Source: Peptococcaceae bacterium (GTDB lineage Bacteria; Bacillota; Desulfitobacteriia; Desulfitobacteriales; Syntrophobotulaceae). Taken from it: 7,885 nucleotides of DNA. Made by a program: the position numbers and the translations under genes. The notes beneath the pieces were generated by a model that searched no databases, had not been told where the DNA came from, and saw only the letters and a list, made by a program, of their open reading frames with translations. Positions 1-6,758 of the stretch are shown piece after piece. The stretch is taken from assembly GCA_012523535.1 (NCBI GenBank), contig JAAYII010000086.1:1-7885 (forward strand), read 5' to 3'. Numbering within the stretch: the first letter of the stretch is position 1; each line of letters starts with the position of its first letter.

Positions 1-1770
1 TTGTTCCACCATGGCCAAATATTCCGAACCCGCCAGCTCCCCTTCCGGTTCACCGACCAAATAGAGTTGTTCTCCCGGGGAGCGGATTTGATTTTTCAGC
101 ACAAGGCTTAAATCCTCCAGCAGCCCCACCATACCGATCATGGGGGTAGGATTAATGGCTTTACCTGAGGTTTCGTTATACAAACTGACATTGCCGCCGG
201 TCACAGGCGTATTAAGGGCCCGGCAGGCTTCGGCCACCCCGGCGCAAGCCTGCTCCAGCTGCCAAAATATCTCCGGTTTTTCCGGATTGCCAAAATTGAG
301 GCAATCCGTAATCGCCAAGGGCTTGGCCCCCACACAGACAATATTCTGGGCCGCTTCCACTACCGCCAGCATCCCTCCGATATAGGGATCAAGATAAACA
401 TAGCGGGAATTGCAATCCGTGGTCATGGCCACCCCTTTGGAGGTGCCCCGTATCCTTAAAACCGCGGCATCCCCTCCCGGCACAACGACGGTATTGGTTC
501 CCACCTGGTGGTCGTATTGACGGTAAATCCACTCCTTGCTGGCTATGGTAGGGTTGGCAAGCAGCTTGAGCAAAATATCCCCCGCGGGTTCTTTCATTTT
601 TATATTTCCCAAATCGACGCTCTTCAGTTCCCGGTAATAAGCCGGCTCTTTGCTCGGCCGGTGATAAACGGGAGCCTCATCGGTCAAAGCCTTAACCGGT
701 ATTTCCGCTACCACTTGTCCCTTGTCCAACAAGCGGAGCATGCCGTCGTCCGTAACTCTACCTACCACTGTGGCCTCCAATCCCCAGCGGGCAAACACTT
801 CCTCCACTTCTTTTTCCCGGCCGGCTTTGGGAACGATCAGCATCCGCTCCTGGGATTCGGAGAGCATGATTTCATAAGGGGTCATGCCTGTTTCCCGGCA
901 AGGAACCAGGCTCAACTCCATTTCAATTCCGCTGTTGCCGCGGCTGGCCATTTCCGAAGAAGAACTGGTCAAGCCTGCCGCTCCCATATCCTGAATCCCG
1001 ACTATGGCTCCCTTTTGGATCAGTTCCAGGCAAGCTTCCATTAGCAGCTTTTCCATAAAGGGGTCTCCGACCTGGACGGCGGAACGTTTGGATTCCGATT
1101 CCTCGCTGAGTTCCACGGAAGCAAATGTGGCCCCGTGAATACCGTCCCGGCCCGTTTTGGCCCCCACCACCATTACGGGATTGCCAATTCCGGTAGCCAC
1201 CCCTTTGGCGATGTCCTTATGCTCCAAAAGCCCCACCGCCATGGCATTAACCAAGGGGTTGCCGCTGTAACTGCTGTGGAAATAGACGTCTCCGCCCACG
1301 GTAGGGATACCGACGGAATTGCCGTAGCCGCCGATCCCCCCCACTACGCCGCTCAACAGGTATTTATTGTTTTCCTCGGTCAAAGGCCCGAATCTTAAAG
1401 CATCGAGGATGGCTATGGGGCGGGCGCCCATGGTAAACACGTCCCTTAATATGCCCCCCACCCCAGTGGCCGCTCCCTGGTAGGGCTCAATAGCCGAAGG
1501 ATGGTTATGAGACTCCATCTTAAAAACGAGGGCCAAATTATCGCCGATATCGACAATCCCCGCGTTTTCCCCGGGGCCTTGAAGCACTTGCGGGCCTTCG
1601 GTAGGGAATTTTTTCAGCAAAGGTTTGGAGGTTTTATAGGAACAATGCTCCGACCACATCACGGAAAAAATCCCGACTTCCAAAAAATTGGGCTCGCGGC
1701 CTATAAGCTTTATAATTCTTTCGTATTCCTCGTCGCTTAAACCCATTTCTCGCCAAACTTTAGGCTCCAC
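1..1770 (-). CDS. purL: Phosphoribosylformylglycinamidine synthase subunit PurL (partial, C-terminus off the left edge)
   Basis: PurL is the large synthetase subunit of FGAM synthase. It converts FGAR to FGAM with ATP and ammonia supplied by PurQ, with PurS as a bridging subunit (family knowledge). I read 590 codons with no stop to the window edge; the small-type PurL is about 740 residues, so roughly four fifths is present. Visible motifs are MWSEHCSYK near residues 38-46 (with the conserved His), ESHNHPS near 86-92, a GGYGNSVG glycine-rich stretch, GRDGIHGATFAS near 208-219, DCLNFGNPEKP near 489-499, PVTGGNVSLYNE near 522-533, and ELAGSEYL close to the edge. The start is GTG at 1770, seven bases after AGGAGG. 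It overlaps the end of purQ by 11 bp, which suggests translational coupling. The first in-frame ATG (1746) lacks such a ribosome binding site. The length fits the PurS/PurQ-dependent form and not the long fused enzyme of enterobacteria. Confidence 0.97.
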   Translation of the reverse strand, partial: MEPKVWREMGLSDEEYERIIKLIGREPNFLEVGIFSVMWSEHCSYKTSKPLLKKFPTEGPQVLQGPGENAGIVDIGDNLALVFKMESHNHPSAIEPYQGAATGVGGILRDVFTMGARPIAILDALRFGPLTEENNKYLLSGVVGGIGGYGNSVGIPTVGGDVYFHSSYSGNPLVNAMAVGLLEHKDIAKGVATGIGNPVMVVGAKTGRDGIHGATFASVELSEESESKRSAVQVGDPFMEKLLMEACLELIQKGAIVGIQDMGAAGLTSSSSEMASRGNSGIEMELSLVPCRETGMTPYEIMLSESQERMLIVPKAGREKEVEEVFARWGLEATVVGRVTDDGMLRLLDKGQVVAEIPVKALTDEAPVYHRPSKEPAYYRELKSVDLGNIKMKEPAGDILLKLLANPTIASKEWIYRQYDHQVGTNTVVVPGGDAAVLRIRGTSKGVAMTTDCNSRYVYLDPYIGGMLAVVEAAQNIVCVGAKPLAITDCLNFGNPEKPEIFWQLEQACAGVAEACRALNTPVTGGNVSLYNETSGKAINPTPMIGMVGLLEDLSLVLKNQIRSPGEQLYLVGEPEGELAGSEYLAMVEQ

Positions 1771-2467
1771 ACCGCGCCCTCCTTTCCCAGTAATTAAGTA
1801 TGGACAAAAACATCTTTTTGCCGTCTACACCGCCGATAATCTCTTCCACCGCTCTTTCGGGATGGGGCATCATGCCCAGGACATTGCCTTCCTTATTGAC
1901 AATGCCCGCAATATTGTCCCGGGAACCGTTGGGGTTGCCCGTCATGTCGGCAACACCTTCGGCGGTCACATAACGGAATACAATTTGGTTATTGTCCTGC
2001 AAACGCTTTAATCCCTCGTCATCAATGGTATAGTTGCCTTCACCGTGATTGATGGGGATTTGAATCAACTGCCCTTTCTCATACTGGTTGGTAAAAGGAA
2101 GCTCGTTATTTTCCACCCTTAAATACTGGGGCGCGCAGATAAAATGCAATCCGGCATTGCGCAACAGCGCTCCCGGCAAAAGCCCGCATTCGGTCAATAT
2201 TTGGAAACCGTTGCAAATGCCCCAGACCAGACCGCCACTTTTGGCAAAACGAATAACATCATCCATAATCGGGGAAAAGCGGGCTATGGCTCCCGTGCGC
2301 AAATAGTCGCCGTAGGAAAAGCCCCCGGGAAGGACTATCAAGTCAAAACCTTTAACCGAAGTCTCCTGGTGCCAAATAATTTCCGGGTTTTCCCCCATTA
2401 CCCGCCAAGCTTCCAGGCAATCCACTTCACAGTTGGAGCCCGGAAAACGTACTATGCCGATTTTCAA
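1760..2467 (-). CDS. purQ: Phosphoribosylformylglycinamidine synthase, glutaminase subunit PurQ
   Basis: PurQ is the class I glutamine amidotransferase subunit of FGAM synthase; it releases ammonia from glutamine for PurL. The 235-residue product has the usual length. It opens with KIGIVRFPGSNCE, carries the oxyanion-region motif LPGGFSYGDYLRTGA (46-60), the nucleophile elbow GICNGFQ with Cys85, and the His202/Glu204 pair in PHPERA, completing the Cys-His-Glu triad. The start is TTG at 2467: GGAGGG lies six bases upstream inside the end of purS, and the protein aligns with the family from its first residues (MKIGIV). Only 2 bp separate it from the purS stop, and its last 11 bp overlap the purL start, so the three subunits of one complex are packed together. 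The last residues (RRARCGA) are partly shaped by the purL ribosome binding site overlapping this end. Confidence 0.97.
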   Translation of the reverse strand: MKIGIVRFPGSNCEVDCLEAWRVMGENPEIIWHQETSVKGFDLIVLPGGFSYGDYLRTGAIARFSPIMDDVIRFAKSGGLVWGICNGFQILTECGLLPGALLRNAGLHFICAPQYLRVENNELPFTNQYEKGQLIQIPINHGEGNYTIDDEGLKRLQDNNQIVFRYVTAEGVADMTGNPNGSRDNIAGIVNKEGNVLGMMPHPERAVEEIIGGVDGKKMFLSILNYWERRARCGA

Positions 2468-2469
2468 CT

Positions 2470-2712
2470 TCAGCCCTCCAGTTCAAAAGAATAATCTTCA
2501 ATCACGGGGTTGGAAAGAAGCTTGCTGCAAATCTCATGCATCAGCCCTTCGGCTTTGTTTTTGTCCTCTTCGGCCAAAACCACTTCCATATACTTGCCGA
2601 TGCGCACGGACTCCACCGGGTAGCCCATGCTCTTTAAAGCTCTCTCCACGGTGCTGCCCTGGGGATCCAAAATACTCTTCTTCAAAGTCACCGTAACCTT
2701 GGCTTTAAACAT
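2470..2712 (-). CDS. purS: Phosphoribosylformylglycinamidine synthase subunit PurS
   Basis: PurS is a small structural subunit that docks PurQ onto PurL in the FGAM synthase of Gram-positive bacteria and archaea (family knowledge). The product is 80 residues, normal for the family. It begins MFKAKVTVTLKKSILDPQG, the typical first strand and DPQG turn, followed by an RIGKYMEV segment and a C-terminal NPVIEDYSFEL. I chose the ATG at 2712 because AAGGAGG lies nine bases upstream and the family starts there; the frame stays open 13 codons further upstream but that extension lies inside purC and has no family resemblance. It overlaps the 3' end of purC by 8 bp and is followed after 2 bp by purQ. 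The presence of a separate purS agrees with a small-type PurL downstream. Confidence 0.95.
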   Translation of the reverse strand: MFKAKVTVTLKKSILDPQGSTVERALKSMGYPVESVRIGKYMEVVLAEEDKNKAEGLMHEICSKLLSNPVIEDYSFELEG

Positions 2713-3424
2713 TGGCAATGGCCTCCTTAATGCGGCTGTAAACCTCGGCATAGGCTTCCTCTATCTTGCCCAAGTCGCGGCGGAAACGGTCTTTATCCAG
2801 TTTTTCCTTGGTCTCTTTATCCCAGAAACGGCAGGTATCGGGCGAAATCTCATCCCCCAGCATGACCTTGCCGTCTTTTACCCCGAACTCCAGTTTATAA
2901 TCCACCAGGTCAATCCCGGCCCGGGCCACAATCTCGGTCATAAGCTTGTTGGCTTTTAAGGCTATCTCTTTCATGGTCTCCAACTGTTCCTTTGTGGCCC
3001 AGCCGAAAGCCAGGGCATGGCTTTCATTGACCATGGGGTCACCAAGGGCATCATCTTTGTAATACAATTCCAAAACAGGCTCAGGCAGGGGATATCCTTC
3101 CTCTTTCCCTACCCGCTTGGCCAGGCTGCCGGCCACGATATTGCGGACCACAATTTCCAACGGCAGCATTTGCAAACGCTGCACGATTTGCTCCCGGTCG
3201 CTGACCAATTCTACGAAATGGTTGTCCACTCCGTTTTCTTTCAGATAAGTAAACATTAAGGCCGACATTTTATTGTTGACAATGCCTTTATCCACAATGG
3301 TACCTTTTTTGGCCCCGTTAAAAGCCGTGGCGTCGTCCTTGTATTCCACCCAGTAATAGTTTTGGTCGTCCGTATTATAGACTTTTTTGGCTTTTCCCTC
3401 ATAAAGCAACTCGAGCTTTTTCAT
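2705..3424 (-). CDS. purC: Phosphoribosylaminoimidazole-succinocarboxamide synthase (SAICAR synthetase)
   Basis: PurC joins CAIR and aspartate using ATP to give SAICAR in de novo purine synthesis. The 239-residue product is full length for the bacterial single-domain enzyme. The ATP-binding start YEGKAKKVY is at 8-16, the first family signature LEIVVRNIVAGSLAKR spans about 89-104, VDYKLEFG lies at 174-181, and the second signature LGDEISPDTCRFW lies at 189-201. The ATG at 3424 is preceded by GGGAGGG with eight bases between. The gene follows purB after a 177-bp spacer with short direct repeats, and its stop overlaps the purS start, so it probably heads the tightly coupled CSQL block. I see no convincing internal promoter in the spacer. 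Confidence 0.97.
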   Translation of the reverse strand: MKKLELLYEGKAKKVYNTDDQNYYWVEYKDDATAFNGAKKGTIVDKGIVNNKMSALMFTYLKENGVDNHFVELVSDREQIVQRLQMLPLEIVVRNIVAGSLAKRVGKEEGYPLPEPVLELYYKDDALGDPMVNESHALAFGWATKEQLETMKEIALKANKLMTEIVARAGIDLVDYKLEFGVKDGKVMLGDEISPDTCRFWDKETKEKLDKDRFRRDLGKIEEAYAEVYSRIKEAIANV

Positions 3425-3439
3425 GTCTTAACCCTCCCT

Positions 3440-3466
3440 AATTTTTCGCTTAACAATTTTTCGCTT
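3440..3466. repeat. Two 12-bp direct repeats, 15-bp period, upstream of purC
   Basis: The 12-mer AATTTTTCGCTT occurs without mismatch at 3440-3451 and 3455-3466, just upstream of the purC ribosome binding site in the purB-purC spacer. An imperfect palindrome with TGAC and GTCA arms lies next to it (about 3461-3479). The repeat could be a slippage product or a protein site; the sequence does not decide. Confidence 0.7.
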
Positions 3467-3495
3467 GACGTTTGTCAGCACGATAATTATCTAAG

Positions 3496-3576
3496 TTAGC
3501 GGTAACCTTCCATAAAATAGTTGTAATCTTCCGTTTATTTTGCGGCAATCAACTATATTTAGCGGTAATCTTCCAT
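3496..3576. repeat. Pair of 18-bp near-identical direct repeats in the purB-purC spacer
   Basis: TTAGCGGTAACCTTCCAT at 3496-3513 recurs at 3559-3576 with one change (C to T), a period of 63 bp. A weaker relative (GTAATCTTCCGT) lies between them near 3523-3534. Read on the minus strand each copy is ATG-GAA-GRT-TAC-CGC-TAA, a five-codon open frame without a ribosome binding site, so I do not call it coding. Confidence 0.7.
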
Positions 3577-3601
3577 TTTTTACTCGTATTTACTCGGTAA
3601 G

Positions 3602-4903
3602 CTATTTGTCCAGCAAACCGATGCGCTTGTAAATATAGTCTATATTTTTGGTATGGTAGTCATAATCGAACAAGTCCTCAACCTCTTTGGCCTCCAAAAC
3701 CTTCATTATCTCTTCGTCTTGGAGAACCAGGTCCTTAAAGGAGCAACGGGCATCCCAAGCTTTCAGGGCATTTCTTTGCACCAAAGCATAGGACTCTTCC
3801 CTGCTCAGACCTTTTTCCACCAGGGCCAGCATCACCCTTTGCGAGAAAATCAGGCCGTAAACCTTGTCCATATTCTCCAGCATTTGTTGCGGGAAGACCC
3901 TTAGCCCTTCTATCGTCTGGATCATCTTATGTAGCATATAGTCCAAAGCGATGGTCGAATCAGGCAGAATGACCCGTTCAGCGGAGGAATGGGAAATATC
4001 CCGCTCGTGCCAAAGAGCCACATTCTCCAAGGCAACCAGGGCATTGGCGCGGATCAAGCGAGCCATACCGCAAATCCTTTCGGAAATCACCGGGTTTTTC
4101 TTATGGGGCATGGCCGAAGAGCCCTTCTGGCCTTTGGCAAAGGGTTCCTCCACTTCATGGACGTCCGTGCGCTGGAGATTGCGGATTTCAGTGGCCATCT
4201 TATCCAAAGTGGAGGCTATACCGGCCAAAACCGCAACAAAAAAGGCATGGCGGTCCCTTTGGATAATCTGAGTCGAGACCGGCGCGCATTTGAGTCCCAG
4301 TTGCCGGCAGACATATTCCTCCACGCGGGGATCCACATTGGCAAAAGTACCCACAGCGCCGGATATTTTCCCTACCCGGATATCCTCCCTGGCCGCTTCC
4401 AGCCTTGCTTTCTGCCGTTTCATTTCCTCATACCATAAAGCAAACTTCAAGCCGAAAGTTATCGGTTCGGCATGAACCACGTGGGAGCGCCCGATCTGCA
4501 GGGTATCCTTATACTCAAGGGCTTTGGCCGCCAAAACATCGAGCAGCTTGTCAATTTTGGCCAAGAGAATATCGGAGGCTTCAACCAACTGCAAAGACAA
4601 GGCCGTATCCAGGATATCCGAGGAAGTAAGCCCCAGATGAATATATTTGGCCTCCTCGCCCACGTTTTCGGCCAGGTTGGTCAAAAAAGCCAGCACATCG
4701 TGATGGGTGGTTTTTTCAATTTCCAGGACCCGCTCCCAAGAAAACGATGCTTTTTCCTTGATTTTTTCCACTGCTTGCGGCGGGATCTTCCCGATACTGG
4801 CCCAGCCTTCGCAAGCGGCGATCTCAATTTTCAGCCATAAGCCCAGCTTATATTCGTTGCGCCATATTTTTCCCATTTCCGGGAGGGTGTATCTTTCTAT
4901 CAC
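3602..4903 (-). CDS. purB: Adenylosuccinate lyase
   Basis: PurB removes fumarate twice in purine synthesis: SAICAR to AICAR, and adenylosuccinate to AMP. It belongs to the fumarase/aspartase superfamily and works as a homotetramer. From the GTG at 4903 the product has 433 residues, normal for the Bacillus-type enzyme. Key residues are visible: TTHHDV (His68), KYIHLGLTSSD (His89), GRSHVVHAEP (His141), the superfamily signature GSSAMPHKKNP around 261-271 (Lys268) and Glu275 in ISERI. With the GTG start these numbers coincide with those I recall for the B. subtilis enzyme. The ATG two codons upstream (4909) sits one base after AAGGAG, too close for initiation, while the GTG is seven bases away and gives the family N-terminus MIERYTLPEMGKIW. 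Spacers of 137 bp to purE and 177 bp to purC flank it; I see no terminator in either. Confidence 0.96.
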   Translation of the reverse strand: MIERYTLPEMGKIWRNEYKLGLWLKIEIAACEGWASIGKIPPQAVEKIKEKASFSWERVLEIEKTTHHDVLAFLTNLAENVGEEAKYIHLGLTSSDILDTALSLQLVEASDILLAKIDKLLDVLAAKALEYKDTLQIGRSHVVHAEPITFGLKFALWYEEMKRQKARLEAAREDIRVGKISGAVGTFANVDPRVEEYVCRQLGLKCAPVSTQIIQRDRHAFFVAVLAGIASTLDKMATEIRNLQRTDVHEVEEPFAKGQKGSSAMPHKKNPVISERICGMARLIRANALVALENVALWHERDISHSSAERVILPDSTIALDYMLHKMIQTIEGLRVFPQQMLENMDKVYGLIFSQRVMLALVEKGLSREESYALVQRNALKAWDARCSFKDLVLQDEEIMKVLEAKEVEDLFDYDYHTKNIDYIYKRIGLLDK

Positions 4904-4910
4904 AAGCATT

Positions 4911-4916
4911 CTCCTT
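4911..4916 (-). promoter_or_regulatory. Ribosome binding site that decides the purB start
   Basis: AAGGAG on the minus strand lies one base before an ATG (4909) and seven bases before an in-frame GTG (4903). Normal spacing selects the GTG, which also restores the usual PurB N-terminus. Confidence 0.75.
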
Positions 4917-4963
4917 CGGCATTTTAATAAAATAATTTAATTTGACGATTAGAAGCTAAATAA

Positions 4964-4991
4964 TTTAGAAGTTTAAATTTAGAAGTTTAAA
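4964..4991. repeat. Tandem repeat, two perfect 14-bp units, in the purE-purB spacer
   Basis: TTTAGAAGTTTAAA is repeated head to tail at 4964-4977 and 4978-4991, followed by a partial third unit (TTTATAAG). A diverged relative (TTAGAAGCTAAA) starts near 4949. The spacer is very AT-rich and holds no gene. It sits where purK lies in the B. subtilis operon. Confidence 0.75.
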
Positions 4992-5040
4992 TTTATAAGC
5001 AAAATTATTATTTCCAGAGACTTCATCATAAGAGATATTT

Positions 5041-5535
5041 TTACGATTCCAGTTTGGCCTGCAAGGCCTTATCCTTGGCTTCTACTTGCTCGGCCATATC
5101 CTGCCTGAATTTTTGCAGGGCCTCTTTTAGATTTTGATCCTGGAGGGCAAGCATCTCCACTGCCAGTAAAGCGGCATTGCGGGCCCCGTTAATCCCTACC
5201 GTAGCGACCGGTATTCCCGGCGGCATTTGTACTATGGCATAAAGAGCGTCGACTCCATCCAAGGCCCCGCTTTTGATGGGAACGCCGATTACCGGCAAGG
5301 TCGTGGCTCCGGCTATTACCCCGGGAAGATGAGCCGCCATCCCGGCCCCGGCAATGATTATCCGGCCTCCTCGCCGTTCAAAATCCTCAACCCATTGGAT
5401 GGTTCGTTTCAAGGTCCGGTGTGCCGACGATACTTTAACCTCATATGAAACAGCAAATTGCCGCAGGATTTTAACGGCCTCTTCCATTACGGCAAAATCG
5501 GAATCACTGCCCATTACTACTCCCACCGAAGCCAT
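5041..5535 (-). CDS. purE: N5-carboxyaminoimidazole ribonucleotide mutase PurE, class I
   Basis: PurE moves the carboxyl group of N5-CAIR to carbon, giving CAIR, the substrate of PurC. The 164-residue product is full length. Motifs: GSDSD (9-13), SAHRT (37-41), the glycine-rich AGAGMAAHLPG (62-72) and IVQMPPGIPV (101-110); these resemble the class I octameric mutase more than class II AIR carboxylase. The residue after SAHRT is Leu where Pro is common. The ATG at 5535 follows AAAGGAGG at normal spacing. It is the first gene of the operon, about 70 nt downstream of the predicted transcript start, under a PurBox pair. No purK follows; class I mutase normally needs the PurK product N5-CAIR, so PurK must be encoded elsewhere, or AIR is carboxylated non-enzymatically at high CO2 (inference). 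Confidence 0.96.
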   Translation of the reverse strand: MASVGVVMGSDSDFAVMEEAVKILRQFAVSYEVKVSSAHRTLKRTIQWVEDFERRGGRIIIAGAGMAAHLPGVIAGATTLPVIGVPIKSGALDGVDALYAIVQMPPGIPVATVGINGARNAALLAVEMLALQDQNLKEALQKFRQDMAEQVEAKDKALQAKLES

Positions 5536-5611
5536 GATAATTCCTCCTTTGCTACAATTATTTTCCTTTAGTACAAGTATCTTTGGTCAGCTTATTTTTT
5601 ATTACAGAAAT

Positions 5612-5640
5612 ATTGTACCCCAGCGGGGAAACCTGGTCAA
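5612..5640 (-). promoter_or_regulatory. Sigma-A promoter of the pur operon
   Basis: On the minus strand TTGACC (5640-5635) and TACAAT (5617-5612) are separated by exactly 17 bp, close to the sigma-A consensus. Transcription would start near 5605, leaving a leader of about 70 nt before purE. The spacer holds a small palindrome, CCCC-agc-GGGG (5618-5628). I see no riboswitch or terminator in this leader, so control is more likely at the operator upstream. Confidence 0.8.
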
Positions 5641-5644
5641 CGAA

Positions 5645-5688
5645 AAATCCGAACATTTTTTATAAAAATAAATTAAATGTTCGTAAAA
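5645..5688. promoter_or_regulatory. Inverted PurBox pair, probable PurR operator
   Basis: AAATCCGAACATT at 5645-5657 matches the Bacillus PurBox consensus (AWWWCCGAACWWT) at every position. An inverted second box at 5676-5688 has the core GTTCGT and fits 11 of 13 positions. The boxes are 18 bp apart and lie roughly 40 to 83 bp upstream of the predicted pur transcript start, about where the B. subtilis PurR control site lies. In that system PurR represses and PRPP releases it (established knowledge); the regulator gene itself is not in this window. Confidence 0.75.
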
Positions 5689-5697
5689 TGTCCGCAT

Positions 5698-5735
5698 AAA
5701 AAAAGCCCCCTTTCCATTACGGAAACAGGGGTGGC
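5698..5735 (-). terminator. Intrinsic terminator after the transglutaminase gene
   Basis: Read on the minus strand, CCCCTGTTTCC and GGAAAGGGGG form a hairpin with a five-base loop (GTAAT) and one bulged G, followed by C and seven T. It lies about 105 bp past the transglutaminase stop and just upstream of the PurBoxes, so it separates the two transcription units. Confidence 0.8.
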
Positions 5736-5791
5736 CTTAGGAATGTTGCTCTTCTCCTCTTTTCACATCAATCTTAATTCTTCGCCTCAGG

Positions 5792-5866
5792 ACAAGACAA
5801 CTATTAACTCATCAATACAAGGTAACTATTAACTTTTGGCATCAATATAAGGTAACTGAAGTAACT
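5792..5866. repeat. Three degenerate copies of a short repeat spanning the 3' end of the transglutaminase gene
   Basis: ACAAGACAACTATTAACT (5792-5809) and ACAAGGTAACTATTAACT (5817-5834) differ at two positions. A third copy at 5847-5866 begins ATAAGGTAACT and lies inside the last codons of the gene. The longer match CATCAATAYAAGGTAACT (5810-5827 and 5840-5857) includes the stop codon. The rest of the stretch from 5736 to 5791 holds nothing I can name. Confidence 0.65.
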
Positions 5867-6732
5867 TTGTGGGTTTGTTTGAACTTTTGCTGGTCCACAT
5901 TAAAGTATTTATCACTGGAAGCGATGACGAACTTTTTATTCTTGACATAGCCTGCATCCCAGGTGGTATCTATACTGATCCATTTCCCGTCCACCAGGGC
6001 TTCATTCCAAGCATGCTTTTCGTAAGTCTGCTGCGCATTGTTCCAGGCTTCCCCGTAGACCACCCGGGTCGGTATCCCGGCTGCCCGGGCCAGGGAAGCA
6101 AAGACAAATGAGTAGTCGCGGCAAACACCTTTCTTGCTGCTTATAGTTTCGGTGGCGGTCTTCATGGTGGAATCTCCATTATAATATGCTTCGGCATCGT
6201 AGGCAATATTTTTTATTACCCAATCATGAATCGCTTTGGCCTTTTCAAGCTCGCTCATATTTTCAGTGATTAAAGAATCAACAATCTTTTGCACGACCTG
6301 GCTTTCGCTTTCCACATAGCCGGAGGGCGTCAGGTTAAAGTAATCTTCCTCCGAACTATTCAGGACTTCAAAACGAATTTTGCCGTCAAAGTAATTGGGG
6401 TTTAAGCCGGCCCAGACCGTGTACTTGCCGGGACCAAAGCGCAACCAGACTTTCTTTTGGAAGCTGCCGTCCTTTACTTCTACCGGATAGACCGTAACCT
6501 CTCCCTTTGGTCCTCTCAGGCAGAGCCAGATACGATCTTGAGTGCTTGTCCCTTCAACGGTCATGACTTTGTCATAGGATGTATTATTGACAGAAGGGGA
6601 AGTGATTTGGATTTGCTCCGTAGCAAAAGCAATTTTGTAGGCAGCAAATGCAGGAACAGGGATAACAGTTAAAAACAACAATCCTGTTAAGATCACAGCA
6701 ACCAGTCTGCTAGTTATCTTTTTATTTAACAT
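5842..6732 (-). CDS. Secreted transglutaminase-like protein under tandem c-di-GMP riboswitches
   Basis: The 296-residue product has a signal peptide: lysines at 4-5, a hydrophobic core at 10-24 and a likely signal peptidase I site after PVPAFA (30/31). Residues about 40-125 form a beta-rich region (ITSPSVNN, KVMTVEGTS, GKYTVWAGLNP) that looks like an immunoglobulin-type extracellular domain. Residues 160-260 are a transglutaminase-like (papain-fold) domain with the triad Cys204 (GVCRDYS), His240 (KHAWNE) and Asp255 (SIDTTWD). There is no cell-wall anchor or second membrane segment, so it is probably released or held at the wall. Family members act as proteases, peptidases or cross-linking enzymes; the substrate here is unknown. 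The ATG at 6732 lies eight bases after GAGGAG; a GTG at 6741 overlaps that site and is unlikely. The gene stands alone between the riboswitch leader and a terminator. c-di-GMP control suggests a role in surface attachment or motility (inference). Confidence 0.9.
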   Translation of the reverse strand: MLNKKITSRLVAVILTGLLFLTVIPVPAFAAYKIAFATEQIQITSPSVNNTSYDKVMTVEGTSTQDRIWLCLRGPKGEVTVYPVEVKDGSFQKKVWLRFGPGKYTVWAGLNPNYFDGKIRFEVLNSSEEDYFNLTPSGYVESESQVVQKIVDSLITENMSELEKAKAIHDWVIKNIAYDAEAYYNGDSTMKTATETISSKKGVCRDYSFVFASLARAAGIPTRVVYGEAWNNAQQTYEKHAWNEALVDGKWISIDTTWDAGYVKNKKFVIASSDKYFNVDQQKFKQTHKVTSVTLY

Positions 6733-6758
6733 CCCAATCACTCCTCTTCACTGTCAGC

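Noticed and set aside
508..1044. Long plus-strand open frame opposite purL, and similar plus-strand frames opposite purB, purC and purQ
   Set aside because: They mirror codon bias of the real minus-strand genes, give low-complexity or His/Gln-rich proteins, and lack family motifs.
3559..3576. Five-codon mini-frames (MEDYR, MEGYR) in the spacer repeats as leader peptides
   Set aside because: Neither has a ribosome binding site or a linked terminator/antiterminator, so an attenuator is not supported.
3425..3601. Internal promoter for purC in the purB-purC spacer
   Set aside because: A GATAAT-like -10 is present on the minus strand near 3485-3495, but no acceptable -35 lies 16-18 bp upstream.
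5536..5605. Purine riboswitch in the purE leader
   Set aside because: The predicted leader is only about 70 nt and shows none of the conserved loop sequences of guanine or adenine riboswitches.
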